9,585 nucleotides of DNA, taken from NCBI GenBank assembly GCA_050944255.1, contig JBMNQS010000075.1:1-9585 (forward strand). Reading direction: 5' to 3'. Shown here piece after piece: positions 1 through 5,428 of this stretch. The notes below the pieces were generated by a model, which searched no databases, was not told the DNA's origin, and saw only the letters and a program-made list of their open reading frames with translations. The stretch's first letter is position 1, and each line of letters begins with the position of its first letter. Made by a program: the position numbers and the translations under genes. Source of the DNA: JBMNQS01 sp050944255 (GTDB lineage: Bacteria > Bacillota > Clostridia > Christensenellales > Maliibacteriaceae).

Positions 1-134
1 TTCCCGGATATGTTAAGATGGATATCCTAAAAGATCTCGGATTAGGAATTGTAGAAGTTAGAATGCTTGATCCTGAATTTTTATTTGAAAACTATTTAAA
101 CAATAAGCAACTTAACTTGTCAGACTTACATTAG
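1..134 (+). CDS. 3' end of an unrecognised AT-rich gene (partial)
   Basis: An open frame enters from the left edge (codons in phase with base 3) and ends at TAG 132-134, giving about 43 C-terminal residues. They start PGYVKMDILKDLGLG and end LNLSDLH, a mix of hydrophobic and acidic residues with no motif I recognise. Codon use is strongly A/T-ending (aaa, gaa, tta, aat), unlike the G/C-ending codons of every other gene here. This suggests a different origin such as a mobile or recently acquired gene, although 43 codons is a small sample. A hairpin at 183-222 follows the stop and fits a terminator, which supports this being a real gene end. The function cannot be told from this fragment. Confidence 0.5.
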   Translation, partial: PGYVKMDILKDLGLGIVEVRMLDPEFLFENYLNNKQLNLSDLH

Positions 135-182
135 AACTACGATTATGGAGATATGTTAATTTCTGTTTATGAAATATAAACC

Positions 183-222
183 AAAGCCCACACTAAAGGT
201 TTTATTCTTCGGTGTGGGCTTT
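183..222 (+). terminator. Hairpin terminator behind the partial gene
   Basis: A perfect 11-bp inverted repeat, AAAGCCCACAC (183-193) and GTGTGGGCTTT (212-222), surrounds an 18-nt loop. It lies about 50 nt after the TAG at 132-134. The 3' T run is short (CTTTAGTTTGTG), so it is a moderate rightward terminator. The flank is also T-rich when read leftward, so it could work in both directions. Confidence 0.6.
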
Positions 223-335
223 AGTTTGTGTCTCCGCTTGAAGGGTGTCGGTTAAAAATTCTCTTGTTTCGAAGTATCCCTAATCGGCCTTACCTTTGGG
301 GCGGGCCTTCAGATCATCGATACATCTTCACTGCT

Positions 336-539
336 TTTCCGGGGATGTATGAAGGGGCGTGGCCCCTTCATATGTAATCGGAAACCAGCGACATGTGCGG
401 TGGTTTCGGAAGGATTTTGCTAGCAAAATCCATTCCTTACGCGTTTTTCCGGCCGCATTTCGGAGAAATGTAGGAAAAACGTGCAAATCGAAAAAATGAT
501 CAATCATTTTTTCGAAGGCTGTCGACCTTGTCGACAGTC
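336..539. repeat. Array of consecutive hairpins / palindromes
   Basis: Five separate strong inverted repeats, plus one weaker one, follow each other almost without gaps. (1) 348-358 pairs with 362-372 (11 bp, 3-nt loop), and on the same axis 336-341 pairs with 379-384. (2) The weaker one: GAAACCA 381-387 pairs with TGGTTTC 401-407. (3) 412-431 is a perfect 20-bp palindrome centred on GCTAGC. (4) CGTTTTTCC 442-450 pairs with GGAAAAACG 473-481 and encloses an inner hairpin CATTTC-gga-GAAATG (456-470). (5) 488-499 pairs perfectly with 504-515 (12 bp, TCAA loop). (6) CTGTCGAC 519-526 pairs with GTCGACAG 530-537, extendable to 517/539. The density is far above chance and no gene explains it. Possible identities are a dispersed palindromic repeat element, a structured RNA or a remnant of a mobile element. 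I cannot choose between them without a genome-wide search. Confidence 0.75.
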
Positions 540-540
540 A

Positions 541-565
541 AAAGGCCCCGCCTGTGACGGGGCCT
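541..565 (-). terminator. Rho-independent terminator of the cysteine-rich gene
   Basis: AGGCCCCG (543-550) and CGGGGCCT (558-565) form a perfect 8-bp GC-rich stem with a 7-nt loop. Read on the minus strand, the stem is followed directly by TTTTGACTG. No T run follows on the plus strand, so the orientation is leftward. It lies about 53 nt beyond the stop of the minus-strand gene at 619. Confidence 0.75.
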
Positions 566-618
566 CGGCTGTGCGTGCCGGCCTTATTGACAATACGTTT
601 AAGCACAAGAGGCTATTA

Positions 619-1284
619 TCAGCATTCACAGCCTTCCGAAGGCGGGAAGATGGGCAGGCTGAAGAAGTCGTCGCATACGCCGGCGGCGAATTCTTCGCAG
701 GGAGGAATCGAGCAGTAACCGTAGGAGGGGATCAGCAGTTCCACGGGAGCCACGATCTTGAGGATGACGGTTACGCATATGGTGACGCAGAATTTGAAGT
801 CACCGTGGTAGCTGCCCTGTACGCATATGGCGCTTGCCACCGCCTCGGCCTCAAAGGGGATGATGGAGTCGTCGGGCACGTAGAGGATCACGTCCCTGGG
901 TACCTGGATAATGGCGACGCCGATGCCCTCGCAGCCATTGCAGTCCTCGAACACGACGCGGATGGGGATATGCACCACGCCCCTGACGCGGGCAAAGTTG
1001 GGGCGATCGGCAAAGCGGGTGATGCACAGATCCTCAATCCAGGACTTGCCCGGGATACTGCAGCAGGAGATGAACGTCAGGGGAGAGACGAACGTCTGGT
1101 CGCGGGGCTCGATGTCCTTCAGGCTCAGATGCACATTATCCAGCTGTTTTTGGAACATGCAGGAGTCGAATACCTTCTTGACCTGCACGCAGGTGCGTTC
1201 GCACAGTCCTTTGGTGGGGTCTCCGGTGATCGGGCCGGGGGAGGGACAAGGACGCCCTTCGGCCTCATAGGCATAAAATGACAT
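619..1284 (-). CDS. Cysteine-rich conserved clostridial protein, probably spore-associated
   Basis: A 221-residue protein with no signal peptide and no clear membrane segment. It has 17 cysteines spread along its length, including CC at 72-73 and a C-terminal CEC. Long alternating hydrophobic stretches (such as VVHIPIRVVFEDC, then FCVTICVTVILKIVAPVELLIPSYGYC) suggest a beta-rich fold. From memory, proteins of this type are widespread and uncharacterised in spore-forming Clostridia; the spore link is inference. The start is well fixed: minus-strand AAGGAGG (plus 1292-1298) lies 7 nt before ATG at 1284. The gene has its own terminator (541-565) and is transcribed away from the DUF1015 gene. A sporulation-type -10 (CATACATT) lies upstream. 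A plus-strand open frame covers almost the same bases, but it lacks a comparable ribosome binding site and starts in the hairpin array. Confidence 0.8.
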   Translation of the reverse strand: MSFYAYEAEGRPCPSPGPITGDPTKGLCERTCVQVKKVFDSCMFQKQLDNVHLSLKDIEPRDQTFVSPLTFISCCSIPGKSWIEDLCITRFADRPNFARVRGVVHIPIRVVFEDCNGCEGIGVAIIQVPRDVILYVPDDSIIPFEAEAVASAICVQGSYHGDFKFCVTICVTVILKIVAPVELLIPSYGYCSIPPCEEFAAGVCDDFFSLPIFPPSEGCEC

Positions 1285-1328
1285 GGGAAATCCTCCTTCT
1301 TAATGGGTGGGTAGGCTTTGACAATATC

Positions 1329-1356
1329 AATGTATGCGCCGGAACAAAAGGTGGTG
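1329..1356 (-). promoter_or_regulatory. Possible sporulation (sigma-K/sigma-E type) promoter for the cysteine-rich gene
   Basis: On the minus strand CATACATT (plus 1329-1336) matches the sigma-K -10 pattern CATAnnnT and the sigma-E pattern CATACAnT. CACC (plus 1353-1356) sits 16 nt upstream, the place expected for the ACC-like sigma-K -35. Transcription would begin about 40 nt before the start codon. The motifs are short, and a weak sigma-A alternative exists nearby (TGATATTGT on the minus strand), so this is a prediction only. Confidence 0.35.
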
Positions 1357-1361
1357 CGAAG

Positions 1362-1390
1362 TTGAAAGCCGCCGAAGGCCATGATATAAT
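1362..1390 (+). promoter_or_regulatory. Sigma-A promoter of the DUF1015 gene
   Basis: TTGAAA (1362-1367), a 17-nt spacer, then TATAAT (1385-1390). The -10 is extended by TG at 1382-1383 (TGATATAAT). The predicted transcription start is near 1397, about 60 nt before the ATG at 1458. Both elements are near consensus with ideal spacing. Confidence 0.75.
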
Positions 1391-1457
1391 TTATGGATAT
1401 AAAAAGTCATGAAAGCGCTGCCGGCGGGGGCCGGGGGAAAGGACGAGTACGGGGAAG

Positions 1458-2771
1458 ATGAATGAGAAGCTGATGAAATACGGGGTGTCCGCCTGCCGGA
1501 TGCTGCTGCCCAAGGAGCGCTATCTGCCGCGCTTTGCCGTGGTGGCCTGCGACCAGTATACGTCCGAGCCGGACTATTGGCGCCAGGTGGAGGCGTTGGT
1601 GGGGGACGCGCCGTCGGCGCTTCACATGGTCGTGCCGGAGATCTACCTGGGCCAAGGCGACGAGAAGCGCATCGCCGCCACCGGCGCGCACATGCGCCGA
1701 TATATGGAAGAAGGCGTTTTCAGATACCTTGACGAGGGCGTCATGCTGGTGGAGCGCACGCTGGGGGATACGGGCATGATCCGAAGGTCGGTGGTGCTGG
1801 CGGTGGATCTGGAGGCCTATGATTTCCATCCGGAAAAAAAGAGCCCGATACGGGCCACGGAGGGCACCATCGAAGAGCGGATACCGCCCAGGCTCAGGGT
1901 ACGGGAGCACGCGCTGCTGGAGCTGTCGCACATACAGGTGCTTATCGACGACCCGCAGCGCCGCGTGGTGGAGGGCCTGTTTGCGCATACGCCCCAACTG
2001 GCGCTCCAGTATGACTTTGAACTGATGCAGGGCGGCGGGCGCCTGCGCGGCTGGCACGTGCCCGAGGGCGAAATGCTGGGCGAACTGGCCGGCGCGCTGG
2101 AGGGCGTATTTGCGCCCGGGGCGTACAGGGCGCGGATGGGCGTGGATATAGAGACGGGCGCCATACTCTTTGCCGTGGGCGACGGCAACCACTCGCTGGC
2201 CACGGCAAAGGCCCACTGGGAAAAATTGAAGGCAACGCTCCCGGAAACGGAACTGGAAGGCCACCCGGCCCGGCTGGCCATGGTGGAGCTTTTAAACCTG
2301 CACGATGATTCGCTGGTGTTTGAGCCCATACACAGGGTGGTGTTCGGCATAGCGCCGCAGGCGCTTTTAAAGGCCATGCGGGAGGCGGCCGAAAGGCGGG
2401 GGCTTGCCATGAAACCGGACGCTCCGGCAGGTGAGGGGAGCCACGTCATCGAGGCTTACTTCGAGGGAGATGAAAGGATGCTGGTGTTTGAAAACCCCGT
2501 GGACAGACTGCCGGTGGGGACGCTGCAGGGGATACTCGACGAGGTGCTCGAAGCCTTTCCTCAGGCCGCCATCGACTACATACACGGTGGGGACGTGGCT
2601 AAAAAGCTGGGCCAGGGCAGTGGCGCGGCGGCGTTTCTCCTTCCGGCCATGGATAAAAGCGCGCTGTTCCCGGCGGTTCTGCATGAGGGGGTGCTGCCCA
2701 GAAAGACCTTTTCCATGGGGCACGCCCACGAAAAGCGGTATTATCTGGAAGCCCGGCTGATCGTTCGCTGA
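1458..2771 (+). CDS. DUF1015 family protein
   Basis: A 437-residue soluble protein of the DUF1015 family (PF06245), whose biochemical function is not established. Family hallmarks are visible: VVACDQYTSEPDYW at 28-41, GDGNHSLATAK beginning with Gly241, YIHGGDVAKKLG from 374, and the C-terminal SMGHAHEKRYYLEARLI. The length is usual for the Firmicute form. In several Clostridia the family sits beside serC and serA, which suggests a role linked to serine metabolism; here it lies about 5 kb upstream of that pair, with other genes between. It has its own promoter (1362-1390) and a hairpin directly after its stop. The start is not fully certain. AAAGGA at 1438-1443 is 14 nt from ATG 1458, while GGGGAAG at 1451-1457 touches it, so ATG 1473 (Met6) is a possible alternative. 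Both keep the conserved N terminus. Confidence 0.9.
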   Translation: MNEKLMKYGVSACRMLLPKERYLPRFAVVACDQYTSEPDYWRQVEALVGDAPSALHMVVPEIYLGQGDEKRIAATGAHMRRYMEEGVFRYLDEGVMLVERTLGDTGMIRRSVVLAVDLEAYDFHPEKKSPIRATEGTIEERIPPRLRVREHALLELSHIQVLIDDPQRRVVEGLFAHTPQLALQYDFELMQGGGRLRGWHVPEGEMLGELAGALEGVFAPGAYRARMGVDIETGAILFAVGDGNHSLATAKAHWEKLKATLPETELEGHPARLAMVELLNLHDDSLVFEPIHRVVFGIAPQALLKAMREAAERRGLAMKPDAPAGEGSHVIEAYFEGDERMLVFENPVDRLPVGTLQGILDEVLEAFPQAAIDYIHGGDVAKKLGQGSGAAAFLLPAMDKSALFPAVLHEGVLPRKTFSMGHAHEKRYYLEARLIVR

Positions 2772-2775
2772 CGCC

Positions 2776-2804
2776 CCGCGCATTTCTTGACAAGGAATGC
2801 GCGG
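2776..2804 (+). terminator. Hairpin after the DUF1015 gene
   Basis: CCGCGCATT (2776-2784) pairs perfectly with AATGCGCGG (2796-2804). The stem extends by a G-T and a C-G pair to leave the 7-nt loop TTGACAA (2787-2793). It starts 4 nt after the TGA at 2769-2771. Downstream is ATTATTATAATTTA, T-rich but not an unbroken T run, so termination may be partial. The loop doubles as the -35 element of the lysC promoter. Confidence 0.6.
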
Positions 2805-2815
2805 ATTATTATAAT
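2787..2815 (+). promoter_or_regulatory. Perfect consensus sigma-A promoter for lysC
   Basis: TTGACA (2787-2792), a spacer of exactly 17 nt, and TATAAT (2810-2815): a full match to the consensus at both elements. The start site is expected near 2822, leaving a leader of about 45 nt before the TTG at 2867. That leader is too short for a lysine riboswitch or T-box, so no leader regulation is visible. Confidence 0.85.
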
Positions 2816-2866
2816 TTATCTATTGTCTTTACCAACAAATAATATATGAAGCGGGAGAGTGCGGTT

Positions 2867-4192
2867 TTGGTTAAAGTTGCGAAGTTTGGCGGAAGTTCAC
2901 TGGCGGATGCACAGCAGTTCAGGAAGGTGGGGGCCATCGTTTCGGCAGACGACGCGCGGCGTTATATCGTGCCTTCCGCGCCGGGCAAACGGTTCTGCGA
3001 TGATGAAAAGATTACGGACATGCTCTACCGGTGCCACGAGGCGCGGGACGACCAGGATGTCTTTGACAAGCTGTTCGACGCCATATGCGACCGCTACCGG
3101 GAGATTATCGCGGATTTGGGACTGGATTTTTCGCTGGAGGACCAGTTTGAGACCATCAGGACCGCCATGAAAGCGCAGCAGACGCCCGACTACGCCGCCA
3201 GCCGCGGCGAGTTTTTGAGCGGTCAGGTAATGGCGAGTTACCTGGGCTTCCCCTTTGTGGACGCGGCGCAGGTCATCCGCTTCAAGGAAAACGGGAAGCT
3301 GGACGAGGCGGCCACGGACGACGCCATGGCCCAGGTGCTCTCGGGCCTGGCGCGCGCGGTGGTGCCCGGCTTTTACGGCGCCAAGGCCTCCGGCGAGATC
3401 GTCACCTTCTCCAGGGGCGGTTCGGATATCAGCGGCGCGCTGGTGGCCCGCGGCGTGCACGCGGACGTCTACGAGAACTGGACGGATGTGTGCGGCTTCA
3501 TGATGGCCGATCCCAGGGTGGTGCCGGAGGCCAAGACCATCGACGTGGTCACGTATAACGAACTGCGCGAGCTGGCCTATATGGGCGCCACGGTGCTGCA
3601 TGACCAGAGCATTTATCCGGTGCGCCAGGCGGGCATTCCGATTCACATTCTCAATACCAACGAGCCGGAGCATGCCGGCACGCGCATCGTGTCGCGCCTG
3701 ACGGAGGAAGAGCTCTCCTCCGACGTGCGCCAGGGCGTGGTGACGGGTATCGCCGGGCGCAAGGGATTTACCATCATCACCCTGGAAAAGACGATGATGC
3801 ACGACGAGCTGGGGTTTGGCCGCAAGGTGCTCGAAGTGCTTGAAGCCCACGGGGTGTCCTTCGAGCACATCCCCTCGGGGATCGACACGCTTTCGGTGGT
3901 GGTGGACGACAAGTACCTGGCGAACCTGGGCCAGATCGTGCTGGACCTGACCAGCACCTGCGCGCCGGATTCCATTGAGGTCAACAGCGATATGGCCATG
4001 ATCGCCACCGTGGGTCAGGGGATGATCAAGACAAAGGGCGTGGCGGCGCGATTGTTTACGGCGCTGACCAAGGCGGACGTGAATATACGCATGATCGACC
4101 AGGGCTCCAGCGAGATGAACATCATCATCGGCGTGGAGGGCAAGGATTTCGAGACGGCCCTTCGGGCCATATATGCCGAATTCGGCCAATAA
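2867..4192 (+). CDS. lysC: Aspartate kinase
   Basis: Phosphorylates aspartate to aspartyl-4-phosphate, the first step toward lysine, threonine and methionine (and diaminopimelate for the wall). From the chosen start the protein has 441 residues. The kinase domain shows KFGGSS at 6-11 and SRGGSD at 182-187. Two C-terminal ACT domains follow, roughly 294-360 (from GIAGRKGFTIITL) and 370-441 (from IEVNSDMAMIATVGQG), as expected for an allosterically feedback-regulated enzyme. TTG 2867 is preferred because GGGAG (2853-2857) lies 9 nt before it and because MVKVAKFGGSSLA is the usual family N terminus. ATG 2846 would add 7 residues (MKRESAV) but has no ribosome binding site in the AT-rich bases before it. 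The gene has its own consensus promoter and a strong terminator, so it is a single-gene unit. Confidence 0.95.
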   Translation: MVKVAKFGGSSLADAQQFRKVGAIVSADDARRYIVPSAPGKRFCDDEKITDMLYRCHEARDDQDVFDKLFDAICDRYREIIADLGLDFSLEDQFETIRTAMKAQQTPDYAASRGEFLSGQVMASYLGFPFVDAAQVIRFKENGKLDEAATDDAMAQVLSGLARAVVPGFYGAKASGEIVTFSRGGSDISGALVARGVHADVYENWTDVCGFMMADPRVVPEAKTIDVVTYNELRELAYMGATVLHDQSIYPVRQAGIPIHILNTNEPEHAGTRIVSRLTEEELSSDVRQGVVTGIAGRKGFTIITLEKTMMHDELGFGRKVLEVLEAHGVSFEHIPSGIDTLSVVVDDKYLANLGQIVLDLTSTCAPDSIEVNSDMAMIATVGQGMIKTKGVAARLFTALTKADVNIRMIDQGSSEMNIIIGVEGKDFETALRAIYAEFGQ

Positions 4193-4196
4193 ATGC

Positions 4197-4235
4197 TTCG
4201 GGGAAGATCTTTAAAGGTTTTCTCCGAATTCTTTT
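4197..4235 (+). terminator. Terminator of lysC
   Basis: Bases 4197-4210 pair with 4215-4228 in a 14-bp stem (three G-T pairs) closed by a TTAA loop. TTCTTTT (4229-4235) follows. It begins 5 nt after the lysC stop codon. Confidence 0.75.
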
Positions 4236-4263
4236 GGCGTGCGCCGGCCTCCCCGTGCGGTGG

Positions 4264-4303
4264 CGCGCACTTTGTTGAACTTTCGCGCACACATTTCGCG
4301 CAC
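4264..4303 (+). repeat. Three direct copies of CGCGCAC upstream of the transporter
   Basis: CGCGCAC occurs at 4264-4270, 4284-4290 and 4297-4303. The last two copies share a longer 11-base match, TTTCGCGCACA (4281-4291 and 4294-4304). They sit between the lysC terminator and the transporter start, where an operator would be expected, but no clear -10/-35 pair is visible beside them. A regulatory role is inference. Confidence 0.4.
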
Positions 4304-4327
4304 AGGTTTTAGCCGGGAAGGAGCATC

Positions 4328-5257
4328 ATGCAAAACGTTATAGAGGTTGTCATCACCTTCCTGGCGCTGATGATCACCGGATTTTTATTGGCCAAATTTG
4401 ATATCCTGGATGAAAAGACCAGCCGCAAGCTGACGATGATCGTGCTGCGCGTCATCGTGCCCAGCGCCATGCTTAACAATATTTTCTCGCACTTCACGGT
4501 GGAGAGCCTCGCAGAAGCCGGCTGGTCGCTTCTGGCGCCCATCCTGATCGTTGTGGCCAGCAACGTGGCGGCGCAGCTTTGCGCCATGCTCTTTAAAGTG
4601 CCCAAAGACAAGCGCGGCGTCTTTTGCGCCGTGTTTGCCATGTGCAATACCATCTTTGTGGGCCTGCCGGTGAATCAGGCGCTCTTCGGGGAGGCGTCCA
4701 GCATGCCGGCGCTGTTCTTCTTTATGGGCAACACCATTGTCTTTTGGACCTACAGCGTCTGGCGCATCCGCCGCGACGGGGGCAGCCGGGGCAGGCTCTT
4801 TTCCATGGAGTCGCTGAAAAACCTGCTGTCGCCGTCGCTGGTTATGCTGGTAGCCTGCCTGGCGCTTCTCTTCCTGCGGGTGAAACCGCCTCACGTACTG
4901 ATCTCCACCGCCAGGACCCTGGGCAGCCCCGGTACGCCCCTTGCCATGATCATCACCGGAGGCACCATATACCGGGGCATCGCCCACGGCGCGTGGAAGA
5001 ACAAACAGGCCATACCGGCGATGCTGGGACGGCTGATCATCTCCCCGCTGGCGGCGCTTCTGGTGACGGGCGCCATGGGGGTGGGCTTTGAAATGCAGCG
5101 CGCCTACGTTACGCAGGCGGCCATGCCGGTGATGAGCCAGGTGACCATCGTGGCACAGGCCTACGGCGCCGACGACGAGCTGGCCAGCTCCTGCACGCTG
5201 CTGTCGATGATCGCCCTTTTAGGGGTGGTGCCGCTGTTGGCGCTGATCTTCACATAA
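4328..5257 (+). CDS. AEC-family (auxin efflux carrier-like) permease
   Basis: A 309-residue integral membrane protein of the AEC family (PF03547), secondary carriers for organic acids or amino-acid-like compounds. Hydrophobic segments run along the whole length, starting VIEVVITFLALMITGFLLA. The family signature with Asn and Gly-Leu-Pro appears as CNTIFVGLPVNQALFG at 106-121. A charged loop (RIRRDGGSRGR) separates the two halves, as in the usual two-bundle layout. The length is normal. AAGGAG (4318-4323) lies 4 nt before the ATG. The substrate cannot be assigned; the lysC neighbour makes an amino acid or dicarboxylate plausible but not shown. No promoter is obvious in the 92 nt after the lysC terminator, so expression may use readthrough or a non-consensus promoter near the CGCGCAC repeats. 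Confidence 0.88.
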   Translation: MQNVIEVVITFLALMITGFLLAKFDILDEKTSRKLTMIVLRVIVPSAMLNNIFSHFTVESLAEAGWSLLAPILIVVASNVAAQLCAMLFKVPKDKRGVFCAVFAMCNTIFVGLPVNQALFGEASSMPALFFFMGNTIVFWTYSVWRIRRDGGSRGRLFSMESLKNLLSPSLVMLVACLALLFLRVKPPHVLISTARTLGSPGTPLAMIITGGTIYRGIAHGAWKNKQAIPAMLGRLIISPLAALLVTGAMGVGFEMQRAYVTQAAMPVMSQVTIVAQAYGADDELASSCTLLSMIALLGVVPLLALIFT

Positions 5258-5275
5258 TCTTTTTGCCGGCCCCTC

Positions 5276-5301
5276 GGCGCGGAGATATCCGCGCCCCTTT
5301 T
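5276..5301 (+). terminator. Terminator of the AEC permease gene
   Basis: GGCGCGGA (5276-5283) pairs perfectly with TCCGCGCC (5288-5295) around a GATA loop. CC and then TTTT (5298-5301) follow. It lies 18 nt past the stop codon. Confidence 0.7.
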
Positions 5302-5368
5302 GCATGCCCGGGAATCTGTGAACAATTTGCATAAAAAGACAAATATCCGGTCATTTCGCAACGGAATA

Positions 5369-5377
5369 TGATACAAT
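5369..5377 (+). promoter_or_regulatory. Extended -10 promoter of the L,D-transpeptidase gene
   Basis: TG at 5369-5370, one base, then TACAAT (5372-5377), in an AT-rich patch. There is no good -35 at 17 nt (GGTCAT at 5349-5354), so the extended -10 would carry recognition. The leader to the ATG at 5429 would be about 45 nt. Confidence 0.5.
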
Positions 5378-5428
5378 ATTTTTTACCATCCGGATGCTAT
5401 TTCCCCGCTTTCAGGAGTTTGAAGATAT

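Larger units (their letters stand above)
135..618. other. Gene-free interval between the AT-rich fragment and the cysteine-rich gene
   Basis: These 484 bases hold no coding region I can support. The first part has the hairpin at 183-222. Bases 223-335 show nothing definite beyond a G-rich patch (297-306). Bases 336-539 are a packed series of inverted repeats, and 541-565 is the terminator of the minus-strand gene. A plus-strand GTG-started open frame beginning at 481 starts inside this hairpin region and is rejected as a shadow. Confidence 0.6.

Noticed and set aside
336..540. CRISPR array
   Set aside because: The units are different palindromes, not identical direct repeats separated by unique spacers.
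587..592. TTGACA as a plus-strand -35 element
   Set aside because: No -10 hexamer lies at 16-18 nt; the closest TATTAT is 21 nt away and would point into the 3' end of the minus-strand gene.
481..1281. Plus-strand open frame of 266 codons opposite the cysteine-rich gene
   Set aside because: It starts with GTG inside a hairpin (442-481), has no ribosome binding site and runs through the terminator at 541-565. The minus-strand frame has AAGGAGG, a terminator in the right orientation and a coherent protein.
1318..1323. TTGACA as a -35 for the DUF1015 gene
   Set aside because: At 17 nt downstream the sequence is GGAACA, not a -10. The pair TTGAAA/TATAAT at 1362-1390 is much better.
1407..2264. 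Minus-strand open frame of 285 codons inside the DUF1015 gene
   Set aside because: It overlaps a strongly supported gene in antisense and has no domain or initiation signal.
2772..2866. Lysine riboswitch or T-box before lysC
   Set aside because: The transcribed leader is only about 45 nt, far too short for either, and no conserved T-box or L-box motif is present.
2897..4189. Minus-strand open frame of 430 codons inside lysC
   Set aside because: It is antisense to a well-identified aspartate kinase. His/Arg-rich translation and no ribosome binding site are typical of shadow frames in GC-rich DNA.
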